Assembly (NCBI GenBank): GCA_033763595.1
Contig: JANRKH010000035.1
Span: 1-53,442, forward strand
DNA length: 53,442 nt
Direction: 5' to 3'
Source: JANRKH01 sp033763595
GTDB lineage: Bacteria; Pseudomonadota; Alphaproteobacteria; Rickettsiales; Rickettsiaceae
Made by a program: the position numbers and the translations under genes. Below are positions 1 through 8,017 of this stretch, in pieces (within the stretch, counting starts at the first letter, position 1; every line of letters starts with the position of its first letter). The notes under the pieces are model-generated. The model saw only the letters and a program-made list of their open reading frames with translations. It was not told where the DNA came from and made no database searches.

Positions 1-141
1 ATATCTTTTTTCTGAGGCTCCGCCAGTTTCTGCTAGAACCTTTGTGATTGCTGCTGTAAGTGATGTTTTACCATGGTCAACGTGACCTATTGTTCCTACG
101 TTACAGTGCGGTTTGTTTCTCTCGAATTTTTCCTTGGCCAT
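1..141 (-). CDS. tuf: Elongation factor Tu, N-terminal fragment (runs off window edge)
   Basis: Only the first 47 codons lie in the window; the gene continues beyond base 1. The translation starts MAKEKFERNKPHCNVGTIGH and contains the G1/P-loop GHVDHGKTSLTAAIT typical of EF-Tu, the GTPase that delivers aminoacyl-tRNA to the ribosome. The ATG at 139-141 is the usual EF-Tu start. It lies downstream of rpsL, rpsG and fusA on the same strand, which is the classical str-operon order, but about 400 bases separate it from fusA, so it may have its own promoter. Confidence 0.97.
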   Translation of the reverse strand, partial: MAKEKFERNKPHCNVGTIGHVDHGKTSLTAAITKVLAETGGASEKRY

Positions 142-543
142 AATTATACTCTTAATTTACTCTTTAGTTTTGTTATTTTATCTGATACTCTACTATGTTT
201 TGAACAAAATAATACATCTCTTTGCCGAAGCTCTACTAGAGGCAATAGCTTGAGGCAATAGCTTCGACCGCTCGAAATAGGACCGTTCAAATACCACCGT
301 TCAAATAGCACCAAGATCCTCGCGCACCTCAATGTTACGCCTAACGATTATTGAGCTTCCCGCGTGCTTCTCTAGAACCTGCTTGGCGGAGCTATGTTTT
401 TCGAATAGGATAAATATTTTTTTAACCAATTTTCTAACCTATTAGCGAATAGATTTTCTTTTACCCAAGATATATTAGGCTTAACAACTTGCGCTAAGTA
501 TGTTTTATACTCGTATTTGGTATCACTCTTCAAAGAAAAATCT
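142..543. other. fusA-tuf intergenic region with short tandem repeats
   Basis: This 400-base gap holds no convincing gene. Two short direct repeats are visible: GAGGCAATAGCTT twice in succession around 239-264, and ACCGTTCAAATA twice around 283-310. The stretch around 470-515 weakly resembles a decayed family A element. A promoter or leader for tuf is expected here but no clear motif stands out. Confidence 0.4.
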
Positions 544-2616
544 TTAATTTTTAGCTTTGATTTTTTCAGAAACGTGGTTCGGCACCTGGTCATAGTGCGC
601 AAAAATCATTGAATACTGCGCCCTGCCTTGTGACAAAGACCTTAAAGTATTTACGTACCCAAACATTTCTGCAAGCGGGACTTTAGCATTTATCACTTGG
701 GCATTACCCCTAGCTTCCATGCTTTGCATTTGGCCCCTTCTACTATTTAAATCTCCTATTATATCACCCATATATTCATCAGGAGTAACAACCTCTACAG
801 ACATAATGGGCTCGAGTAACTTAGGATCACACTTAGGTATACCCTCTCTGAATGCACCTTTCGCGGCAATTTCAAATGCTAAAACACTTGAATCAACATC
901 GTGAAACGCGCCGTCTACTAAAGTTGCCTTAAAGTCAATCAGAGGATAACCAGCTATTATACCATTTTCTTTAATATTTTCTAAACCTTTCGAAACGCCT
1001 GGTATGAATTCTTTAGGAACTGCTCCACCAACTATTTTGCTCTCAAAAACAAATCCAGATCCTGGTTCCAATGGCTCAAAAACCAATTTTATTCTAGCAA
1101 ACTGACCAGCTCCTCCTGATTGTTTTTTATGAGTAAAATCTATTTCAGTAGACTTTGAAATTGTCTCTCTATATGCTACTTGTGGATTACCTACATTAGC
1201 CTCTACCTTAAATTCTCTACGCATTCTGTCAATAATAATTTCTAGGTGTAACTCACCCATACCTTTAATGACAGTTTGTCCTGTCTCATGATCAGAAGTG
1301 ACTCTGAACGATGGATCTTCTGCAGCGAGTCTTTGAAGAGCGATGGACATTTTTTCTTGATCAGCTGTTGATTTTGGCTCAACTGCTAGCTCTATAACAG
1401 GTACTGGAAACTCCATTTTTTCAAGTATGATTGGTGCATCAATGCTAGATAAAGTATCTCCAGTTGTTGTATTTTTTAATCCGGCAAGAGCAACGATAGA
1501 CCCAGCTCCTGATTCTTTAACGTCTTCTCGTTCGTTAGCGTGCATCAGAAGCATTCTTCCTACTCTCTCTTTTGCATCCTTTACAGTATTTATAACTGTT
1601 GTACCTGCAGATAACTTACCAGAGTAAATTCTGATAAATGTTAGAGACCCAACAAAAGGATCATTCATCACTTTAAAGGCAAGAGCAGAAAAAGGCTCGG
1701 AATCACTACATTTACGCTCTGACTCTTGGTCGTTTTTTGGATCAATACCCTTAACTGAACCAACGTCAACTGGCGATGGCAAATAATTCACCACCGCATC
1801 TAGTAGTGGCTGAACTCCTTTGTTTTTAAACGCACTACCACAAAGCACAGGGACAAATTTGCTATTAACTGTACCTTTTCTAATGCACATACTTAGCTCT
1901 TCTTCTGAAATATCCTCGCCTCCTAGATATTTTTCAAGTAGATTATCATCCATTTCAACTGCAACTTCTACAAGATTTGATCTATATTCTTCTGCCTTAT
2001 CGATAAGATCTTCAGGAATATCGGAATAATAAAATTCTGCGCCAAGACTTTCGTCTTTCCATATAATAGATTTCATTTTTACAAGGTCTACCACTCCCTC
2101 AAACTTATCTTCTGATCCTATAGGAAGCTGCACTACCAAAGGCTTTGCGCCAAGTCTATCTACAATCATATCAATGCATCTGTAGAAATTAGCTCCCATT
2201 CTATCCATTTTATTTACAAAGCACATCCTTGGTACATTGTATTTATCCGCTTGCCTCCAGACCGTTTCAGATTGCGGTTCCACTCCGGCTACTCCATCAA
2301 ACACAGCAACTGCACCATCCAAAACTCTGAGCGACCTCTCTACTTCAATCGTAAAATCTACGTGTCCGGGTGTATCGATTATATTGATTCTTTTATTATT
2401 CCAAAAGCATGTAGTTGCAGCTGAGGTTATTGTTATTCCCCTCTCCTGTTCCTGCTCCATCCAATCCATAGTTGCTCCGCCCTCATGGACTTCGCCTATT
2501 TTGTGAGACTTGCCTGTGTAATAAAGTATCCTCTCAGTAGTGGTTGTTTTACCTGCGTCAATGTGAGCGCAAATACCAATATTCCTGATATCTTTAAGTT
2601 CTATATTTTTAGACAT
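544..2616 (-). CDS. fusA: Elongation factor G
   Basis: This 690-aa protein is translocase EF-G, the cytoplasmic GTPase that moves tRNA and mRNA through the ribosome. The N-terminus carries the G domain with P-loop AHIDAGKTTTTERILYYTG, the switch region RGITITSAATT, DTPGHVDF and NKMDR. Domains II-V follow, including the GMGELHLEI stretch and a C-terminal domain V near VVTPDEYMGDIIGDLNSRRG. The length matches the family. Its ATG shares one base with the rpsG stop (TAATG), indicating translational coupling in the rpsL-rpsG-fusA operon. Confidence 0.98.
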   Translation of the reverse strand: MSKNIELKDIRNIGICAHIDAGKTTTTERILYYTGKSHKIGEVHEGGATMDWMEQEQERGITITSAATTCFWNNKRINIIDTPGHVDFTIEVERSLRVLDGAVAVFDGVAGVEPQSETVWRQADKYNVPRMCFVNKMDRMGANFYRCIDMIVDRLGAKPLVVQLPIGSEDKFEGVVDLVKMKSIIWKDESLGAEFYYSDIPEDLIDKAEEYRSNLVEVAVEMDDNLLEKYLGGEDISEEELSMCIRKGTVNSKFVPVLCGSAFKNKGVQPLLDAVVNYLPSPVDVGSVKGIDPKNDQESERKCSDSEPFSALAFKVMNDPFVGSLTFIRIYSGKLSAGTTVINTVKDAKERVGRMLLMHANEREDVKESGAGSIVALAGLKNTTTGDTLSSIDAPIILEKMEFPVPVIELAVEPKSTADQEKMSIALQRLAAEDPSFRVTSDHETGQTVIKGMGELHLEIIIDRMRREFKVEANVGNPQVAYRETISKSTEIDFTHKKQSGGAGQFARIKLVFEPLEPGSGFVFESKIVGGAVPKEFIPGVSKGLENIKENGIIAGYPLIDFKATLVDGAFHDVDSSVLAFEIAAKGAFREGIPKCDPKLLEPIMSVEVVTPDEYMGDIIGDLNSRRGQMQSMEARGNAQVINAKVPLAEMFGYVNTLRSLSQGRAQYSMIFAHYDQVPNHVSEKIKAKN

Positions 2617-3104
2617 TAATTTTCTTCGTTTTTCTTAGGGCTTAAATGAGCAAAAGCCTTATTTGCTTCAGCCATTTTATGTGTATCTTCTCTCTTTTTG
2701 ATTGATCCGCCTTTATCATTATAAGCATCAAATAGTTCAGCAGCGAGCTTATCTGCCATTGAGTGGTCGGATCTTGATTGAGCATATTTTATGATCCATC
2801 TGATTGCTAAAGCGAAAGATCTATCTTCACTTACAACTGACGGTACTTGATAGTTAGCCCCTCCAACCCTTACAGAGGACACTTCAAGAGACGGTTTCAC
2901 CTTTTGTATAGCTGTGTTGAAAACCTCAAAAGGATCTGTTTTATTTTTTCTCTCTATCTTTTCAAAAGCAGAGTAAATAATTTTCTCTGCTATTGACTTT
3001 TTACCCCTAGACATAAGTTTATTTATAAACTTACCAAGTGCTAGTGACTTGAACTTCGCATCCGGTGTTACTACTCTTTTTTGCGCGCGATGACGTCTTG
3101 ACAT
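2616..3104 (-). CDS. rpsG: 30S ribosomal protein S7
   Basis: S7 is 162 aa, starts MSRRHRAQKRVV and shows the conserved FINKLMSRGKKSIAEKIIY, VRVGGANYQVP and RDEDTHKMAEANKAFAH-like C-terminal region (here KREDTHKMAEANKAFAHL). It nucleates assembly of the 30S head on 16S rRNA and sits at the E site. It lies 12 bases downstream of rpsL and overlaps fusA by one base, so all three are probably cotranscribed. Confidence 0.98.
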   Translation of the reverse strand: MSRRHRAQKRVVTPDAKFKSLALGKFINKLMSRGKKSIAEKIIYSAFEKIERKNKTDPFEVFNTAIQKVKPSLEVSSVRVGGANYQVPSVVSEDRSFALAIRWIIKYAQSRSDHSMADKLAAELFDAYNDKGGSIKKREDTHKMAEANKAFAHLSPKKNEEN

Positions 3105-3116
3105 ATTTTACTCTCG

Positions 3117-3488
3117 TTATTTAGGTCTTTTTGCGCCGTATTTCGAACGGGCTTGTTTTCTATTTTTTACACCTTGCGTATCATATGCACCTCTAACAAT
3201 ATGATACCTAACACCTGGTAGATCTGGAACTCTTCCACCTCTTACCAAAACCGCTGAGTGTTCTTGTAAGTTATGACCCTCACCAGGGATATATGCGTTC
3301 ACGTAGTTACCATTGGATAATCTAACTCTAGCCATTTTTCTTAAAGCTGAGTTTGGTTTTTTTGGCGTAACGGTTTTCACCACAACGCACACGCCTTTAG
3401 CAAAAGGGTTGCTTTGTAAAGCTGGCGACTTGGTTTTGGTTATCTTCTTTGATCTTCCAAATCTTACTAGTTGGTTATTAGTTGGCAT
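3117..3488 (-). CDS. rpsL: 30S ribosomal protein S12
   Basis: S12 is 123 aa and belongs to the decoding centre of the 30S subunit. The signature TPKKPNSALRKMARVRLSNG and the loop GEGHNLQEHSAVLVRGGRV are clear. The lysine corresponding to E. coli Lys42 (PKKPNS) is kept, but the residue aligned with Lys87 is proline (GGRVPDLPGVRYH). Similar RVPDLPG sequences are, from memory, normal in Rickettsiales. A strong Shine-Dalgarno (AAAGGAG) lies seven bases before the ATG. It is the first gene of the str operon here. Confidence 0.98.
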   Translation of the reverse strand: MPTNNQLVRFGRSKKITKTKSPALQSNPFAKGVCVVVKTVTPKKPNSALRKMARVRLSNGNYVNAYIPGEGHNLQEHSAVLVRGGRVPDLPGVRYHIVRGAYDTQGVKNRKQARSKYGAKRPK

Positions 3489-3534
3489 TAATGCTCCTTT
3501 GTGTTTAATTATTTTTTGCGTGAAATCTCACTTA

Positions 3535-3638
3535 TACCAAATCTCGTCTTAAACTAATACATTATCCCTGGTAATTTCCCTAAAATATATTAGGCTTAGT
3601 TACTTGTTCCTGGTATTATTTATTCCTTGGATTTAGTA
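3535..3638. repeat. Family A miniature element, decayed copy
   Basis: The left end TACCAAATC and the right portion TTACTTGTTCCTGGTATTATTTATTC match family A loosely. The right end is degraded (ATTTAGTA instead of ATTTGGTA). It follows a TTA triplet, but the right-hand triplet is no longer identical, so this is an old copy. Confidence 0.55.
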
Positions 3639-3709
3639 TTCATACTAAGTTTCAATGTTGTTGTGTGACATATAGGTTCAGCCTGACTCTTGAGCCGGCA
3701 CGCATATTA

Positions 3710-3815
3710 TACCAAATCCCATTTTTAGGTACTTTCTTCTAGCTCGTCGCTCACCTAACACGAGAGTAATCTTCGTGACTTGCTCCTAGTATTATTTAAT
3801 TCTAGAGATTTGGCA
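3710..3815. mobile_element. Family A miniature element (A2)
   Basis: The copy runs from TACCAAATCCCATTTTTAGG to ATTTGGCA and is flanked on both sides by TTA. The interior carries the shared core CTCGTCGCTCACCTAACAC followed by the GCTCCTAGTATTATTTAATT arm. It has no coding capacity. The flanking triplets fit a 3-bp target duplication. Confidence 0.8.
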
Positions 3816-3977
3816 TTAGTTATACATATGCATTATCAATAGACCTCTTCTCGAAACATATCTAATATATAAATAGACAAATACTAACAGACAATACTAA
3901 CAGACAAGACCTGACTCGCCTTAAAATTCATATGATATAGTTAATCATAGACCTGATATTATAATTATTTAAAATTA

Positions 3978-4084
3978 TATAGTCTTTTATGTTAAATTAG
4001 CTACGTTGTTGACTCGTCGCTCACCCTAATACTCATAGGCTTCTCTCCTCGCGCCTAGTATCTAATCCAACCTAAAAGACTATA
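3978..4084. mobile_element. Family B miniature element (B1)
   Basis: Family B elements have imperfect terminal inverted repeats, here TATAGTCTTTTATGTTAAAT at the left and the reverse complement of TATAGTCTTTTAGGTTGGAT at the right. The core GACTCGTCGCTCACC and the stretch TACTCATAGGCTTCTCTCCT are related to the family A core. It is about 107 bp and non-coding. Confidence 0.8.
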
Positions 4085-4419
4085 ATATCAAAATATACCC
4101 TCAAAACATGAATTTTAATAGGCTCTCCAAAGCTTTTATATTATCTAAATAAACACCCTGCTCTTTCAATAAAATGCAATAATAGAGTATAATTTAACAA
4201 ATTACTTGAGTGCTCTAGTACTTTCGCCCAAAATTACTAGGCAGATAAATAGCCTATTTGTCAAATAATTGCAACTACTTTATTTATAGATAACCACAAA
4301 TTTTCTCAAAGTACATCTATGTTATGACCCAAAAAAATAACTGACTTCCTCAAAAACTACCTAAAGATAATGAATTTTCGCGAGACTTTTTAAGAAGACA
4401 TTGCAGGTTATGCTCCTAG

Positions 4420-5319
4420 CTAATCTCTAAAAACATCCGATTTTTCAAGATTTCGCAGTAGATTGTGCGAAGCCTTAAACTCATCAAAATACTTGCGTAT
4501 GATTTTTCTAATAACAGATATTTTTTCTCTATCAATGTCTGAGCGAGCTGCAAGAACAGAATCAGTATGCACAGTATTAATTTTGCTTCCTGCAAATTCT
4601 AATGACGATTGTTTATAGACATGATTATCTTTGGCAATCTTTTTTGTAAACTCATTTGGAATCGATAAAACATTAATACTACATAATTTTGATATATCCT
4701 CAAAAAATACACTAGGGTAACCAGAAAAAACTGCTACAGCGTCAAAAGTTTCTTCGCAAAGTTTCATGCCGATTCTTTTAGTAGTAAGTTTTTGCAGCCT
4801 TGGCTTTACTTTAAAACTCTTATCTTCAAAAATATTTAATAATGCAGAGCTAGTTGATATAATGCTATTGGCGCCTATCTTAACTCCGCAAAGATCGTAA
4901 AAATCCTGGATTGAGCCATCTTTTTTTACCAAAATCATCAAATATTCTGGATATAAATGCAAAACAGGTTCAATGGGCCTTATATTTATTTTTTTGTCCA
5001 GTTCATCAGGCTGTTTCGAGATTTCTGTGTATAAATGATCTTCTTGCGTGAATCCAAAATCAACATAACCTTCTTGTAGTAATTTTATATTATCTAAAGA
5101 TGCTTTAGTTGGTAAAGCTGTGCATTTTCTATGAGAGTATTTTTCGATAAGATGACATATTTTCAGACCGGTCGCGTGGTAAGCACCTCCTAATCTTCCT
5201 GTTGCAATTATAATATCTTCGTTACTATCTTGAGCTTTTGTAAAACAAGATACTAATGCTAAAAATAACAAAAATAATCCCTTAAGAGTAATATTTATCT
5301 TTATCAAAAGAACCCTCAC
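4420..5319 (-). CDS. TAXI family TRAP-type solute-binding protein
   Basis: The 299-aa product begins with a hydrophobic export signal (GLFLLFLALVSCFTKA) followed by IIIATGRLGGAYHATGLKIC, the TAXI-type N-terminal motif of periplasmic TRAP binding proteins. Such proteins capture small organic anions or amino acids in the periplasm. The gene begins with GTG inside the end of the symporter gene upstream; a TTG at 5307 preceded by GAGGG is an equally good start. TAXI proteins normally serve a TRAP membrane subunit, but none is adjacent; the partner by position is a DAACS symporter. Substrate unknown. Confidence 0.8.
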   Translation of the reverse strand: MRVLLIKINITLKGLFLLFLALVSCFTKAQDSNEDIIIATGRLGGAYHATGLKICHLIEKYSHRKCTALPTKASLDNIKLLQEGYVDFGFTQEDHLYTEISKQPDELDKKINIRPIEPVLHLYPEYLMILVKKDGSIQDFYDLCGVKIGANSIISTSSALLNIFEDKSFKVKPRLQKLTTKRIGMKLCEETFDAVAVFSGYPSVFFEDISKLCSINVLSIPNEFTKKIAKDNHVYKQSSLEFAGSKINTVHTDSVLAARSDIDREKISVIRKIIRKYFDEFKASHNLLRNLEKSDVFRD

Positions 5320-6487
5320 TATAATCTACTATAAGTGTTATCGTTGCATCTCCAGTAATATTTATTGTCGTTCTTAGCATGTCTAGTATTCTATCTATAC
5401 CTGCAAGAACCGCAACTCCCTCGATCGGGATATTAACAGATGATAAAACCATTGGCAACATAATTAAAGATCCGCCAGGAATTCCTGCTCCTCCAATCGT
5501 TCCCAAAGTTGAAGTAATGATTATCATTAAATAATCTATAGGTGCAAGCGTAATACCAAACACTTGTGCAAAAAACATTGTACACAAGCCTAAATTGATT
5601 GCAAACCCATCCATGTTTATAGATGCTCCAAGTGGTAAAATAAAAGAAGCACTTGAAGCAGAAACTCCAAGTTCATCACGGCAAACCTCTATTGTCGTTG
5701 GAAGAGTTGCTTTACTTGAACATGTAGAAAACGCCAAAACTTGATAGGATAAGCTTTTTTTGTAAAAAGGCACAGGGGACATGCGACAAAAAACAAGGAT
5801 CAAAAGACCAAAAATCAAATACTGCAAAATCATAGCAATAGTAATAGCAAAAACAAGCTTTGACATAGAAAGCAAAACCCCAATACCCTGCACGCCAACC
5901 ACCCAAGCTGTTAAAGCAAATGCACCATACGGCGATAGAAGTACTACAATATTAATCATTCTTAGTATAAGCTTTGACATTGCATGGCACAGATTTTTTA
6001 CAGGCGCAACAGAAGCGCCTAGCTTATTTATTGTTACCCCTGTAAAAACAGCAAAAAATACTATCTGAAGTATGTTATTATTACCTGAAAAAGCTAATGT
6101 GGCATTCTCGGGTATTATATTCACCAAAAACTCCTCAAGAGAAAATTTAACTGAATCATCTGCTGGCGTAATGCTGCCAAAGTCAATAGTTGTTTCGATA
6201 CCTGGTTGTAAGATCGCAGCAACCCCAAGACCGAACAGAATAGCAAAAATTGTAGTTAAAAAAAATGCCACAGCAGCCTTGATGCCCACCCTTCCAAGCG
6301 AAGCAGGATCATTCATGCTTGTTATTCCAGCTACTAATGAAAAAAAGATCATAGGTACTATAATCATTTTTATAAGGCGCAAAAAAATAGTACCAACAGG
6401 TTTAACATATCCTACATATTCAGGAAGATATAGACCAAATAATATCCCAAACACCAATCCGAGAGTAACTTTATGCCATAGTTTCAT
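5282..6487 (-). CDS. Dicarboxylate/amino acid:cation symporter (DAACS/GltP family)
   Basis: This 401-aa inner-membrane protein belongs to the glutamate/aspartate and C4-dicarboxylate symporter family. Family landmarks are visible: the HP1 loop SSKATLPTT, the TM7 motif GASINMDGFAI, the HP2 loop GGAGIPGGSLIML, and TM8 DRILDMLRTTINITGDA, which line the cation and substrate sites. The ATG at 6487 is preceded by AAGG at suitable spacing. The 3' end overlaps the TAXI binding-protein gene by up to 38 bases, implying coupled expression. Likely imports host-derived glutamate, aspartate or dicarboxylates; exact substrate not decidable. Confidence 0.93.
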   Translation of the reverse strand: MKLWHKVTLGLVFGILFGLYLPEYVGYVKPVGTIFLRLIKMIIVPMIFFSLVAGITSMNDPASLGRVGIKAAVAFFLTTIFAILFGLGVAAILQPGIETTIDFGSITPADDSVKFSLEEFLVNIIPENATLAFSGNNNILQIVFFAVFTGVTINKLGASVAPVKNLCHAMSKLILRMINIVVLLSPYGAFALTAWVVGVQGIGVLLSMSKLVFAITIAMILQYLIFGLLILVFCRMSPVPFYKKSLSYQVLAFSTCSSKATLPTTIEVCRDELGVSASSASFILPLGASINMDGFAINLGLCTMFFAQVFGITLAPIDYLMIIITSTLGTIGGAGIPGGSLIMLPMVLSSVNIPIEGVAVLAGIDRILDMLRTTINITGDATITLIVDYSEGSFDKDKYYS

Positions 6488-6788
6488 TTAAGACCTTATT
6501 TAAATTATTAATCACAGATCTAATACTAGTGTTTTGCTCTAATTTCGATCTAACGGGCGATTTTGTTATTATTTTCGCCCAAGAATCCACATGTATACTA
6601 CATACACTTGCGTTACTACCGGCGCGAAAAGCCTATAAATCCCTCTCTTTTTAATAGAAACGAGCGCAACCTGCACTTTGTAACAAATTCATCTACTATA
6701 TATAGAAATTAATTTTTTTCAAGTTCTATAGTAACTATAGCGATAGACAATCAACCTCATGCGCAACTCGCTATGGTCAGAGAAGTAA

Positions 6789-6893
6789 TACCAAATCCCA
6801 TTTTTAAGTACTTGCTTCTAGCTCGTCGCTCACCTAGCATGTAGTAGGCTTCGCCCCTCGCTCCTAGTATTATTTAATTCTAGAGATTTGGTA
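6789..6893. mobile_element. Family A miniature element (A3)
   Basis: Intact copy with TACCAAATCCCATTTTTAAG at the left and TCTAGAGATTTGGTA at the right, bracketed by TAA on both sides. The remainder of the 6488-7139 gap outside A3 and A4 shows no gene or obvious signal. Confidence 0.85.
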
Positions 6894-6998
6894 TAATAGG
6901 ATCATACGGAGCAGAAGACCGGATTGTAGATATCTCAAGCAAAAGCAGAGCTTCGAAAAAAAGTCCATTTTAAGATCAAAAAAACAATTCATGTATTA

Positions 6999-7106
6999 TA
7001 CCAAAGCCCATTTTTAAGTACTTACTTCTAGCTCGTCGCTAAAGGCTTACACGAGAGTAGGCTTCGTGACTTGCTCCTAGTATTATTTAATTCTAGAGAT
7101 TTGGTA
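6999..7106. mobile_element. Family A miniature element (A4)
   Basis: Near-intact copy (TACCAAAGCCCATTTTTAAG to CTAGAGATTTGGTA) bracketed by TTA on both sides. Its core contains AAAGGCTTACACGAGAGTAG, a variant shared with copies at 7619 and 36777, which defines an A subtype. Confidence 0.85.
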
Positions 7107-7139
7107 TTAGTTGTAAAATATTGGTTATAATTCTCAATT

Positions 7140-7484
7140 CTAAGTAAGCCAGTTTCGATATATCTTTATATCAAATAATGATTTCACAACTGCAAGGTTA
7201 AGCTCTACATGCTGAATATCCATATTTTGATTTTTTGCAAGAAAAAAATCCGCAGCTCTTAATATACGTGCTTTTTGAGCTTTAGAGACAATATTTTCAA
7301 TATCATAAAGACCGCTTCTAGCTTTTACCTCGCAAAAAATGATAGAGGATCCTCGTTTGAATATCAAATCTATCTCGCCTATTTTTGATTTATAACGGTG
7401 ATTTATAGGCAAATATCCTTTAAGCATGTATCTAATCATCACTAAATATTCCGCTAATAATCCGAATTGGTGAATATGCAGCAT
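7140..7484 (-). CDS. yraN: YraN/UPF0102 family protein
   Basis: The 114-aa product shows the UPF0102 pattern: a short helix with FGLLAEYLV, then GYLPINHRYKSKIGEIDLIF and IIFCEVKARSG, the D/E-x-K core of a restriction-endonuclease-like fold. Cellular function of the family is unknown; nuclease activity has been suggested from the fold. The ATG at 7484 is chosen because AAGAGG lies nine bases upstream and the family starts near here; an upstream in-frame extension to 7535 is less likely. Confidence 0.85.
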   Translation of the reverse strand: MLHIHQFGLLAEYLVMIRYMLKGYLPINHRYKSKIGEIDLIFKRGSSIIFCEVKARSGLYDIENIVSKAQKARILRAADFFLAKNQNMDIQHVELNLAVVKSLFDIKIYRNWLT

Positions 7485-7618
7485 TAAAATGCCTCTTAAA
7501 TATCTCAAAAAGCATATTGTACCAAATTTAAGCATTAAATACTACTAGGAAGTAATTACTACATACTAGCTTAAACTCAGAGCTAAGAGCGTATCATTAG
7601 ACCTTTTCGAGAAACTTA

Positions 7619-7726
7619 TACAAAATCCCCTTTTTAAGTACTTGCTTCTAGCTCGTCGCTAAAGGCTTACACGAGAGTAGGCTTCGTGACTTGCTCCTAG
7701 TATTATTTAATTCTTGAGATTTGGTA
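7619..7726. mobile_element. Family A miniature element (A5)
   Basis: Left end TACAAAATCCCCTTTTTAAG, right end GATTTGGTA, flanked by TTA triplets. The right-hand TTA is immediately followed by the first base of a family B element, so two elements lie back to back. Confidence 0.82.
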
Positions 7727-7727
7727 T

Positions 7728-7833
7728 TATAGTCTTTTATGTTGAATTAGCTACGTTGTTGACTCGTCGCTCACCTAATACTCATAGGCTTCTCTCCTCG
7801 CGCCTAGTATCTAATCCAACCTAAAAGACTATA
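7728..7833. mobile_element. Family B miniature element (B2)
   Basis: Runs from TATAGTCTTTTATGTTGAAT to CCTAAAAGACTATA, nearly identical to the copy at 3978. It directly abuts the family A copy on its left and shares the TA of that element's flank. Confidence 0.82.
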
Positions 7834-7906
7834 GCTCCGGCTAGCAAGCCCTAGGAGCACACAGGAAAGGCTAAAACCGCTAGAGTAACTGGTACATGAG
7901 GACCTG

Positions 7907-7971
7907 GCGGGTTCATGCGCGGACGAAGCAATTGCTTCAATGAGTGGAGTTTTTAGGAGGGGTCTAATAAA
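7907..7971. repeat. Family D repeat, decayed partial copy
   Basis: AGCAATTGCTTC and GGAGTTTTTAGGAGGGGTCT match the AATTGC...GAGTAGAGTTTTTAGGAG end of the family D element at 36476-36733. The sequence 7834-7906 may be a more decayed remainder of the same element. Confidence 0.5.
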
Positions 7972-8017
7972 TGGGACCTGGAATTAGACGCTCAAAGACA
8001 AACTTGAGTCAAAAAAA

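Larger units (their letters stand above)
3489..4419. other. Repeat-filled intergenic region
   Basis: This 930-base gap contains a decayed family A copy, an intact family A copy and a family B copy, listed separately. Between them, around 3876-3907, AATACTAACAGAC occurs twice in tandem, and the adjacent CTGACTCGCCTTAAAATTCAT resembles (inverted) part of the decayed element at 37852-37991. I see no gene or RNA in 4085-4419. Confidence 0.5.

Noticed and set aside
372..602. 76-codon minus-strand frame between tuf and fusA
   Set aside because: It overlaps the end of fusA in another frame, has no family features or clear start signal, and partly coincides with a possible decayed repeat.
3489..4419. 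tRNA or rRNA genes in the longer intergenic gaps
   Set aside because: No T-loop GGTTCGA-type core with a matching acceptor stem was found in this or the other gaps; the structured-looking DNA is explained by repeat families.
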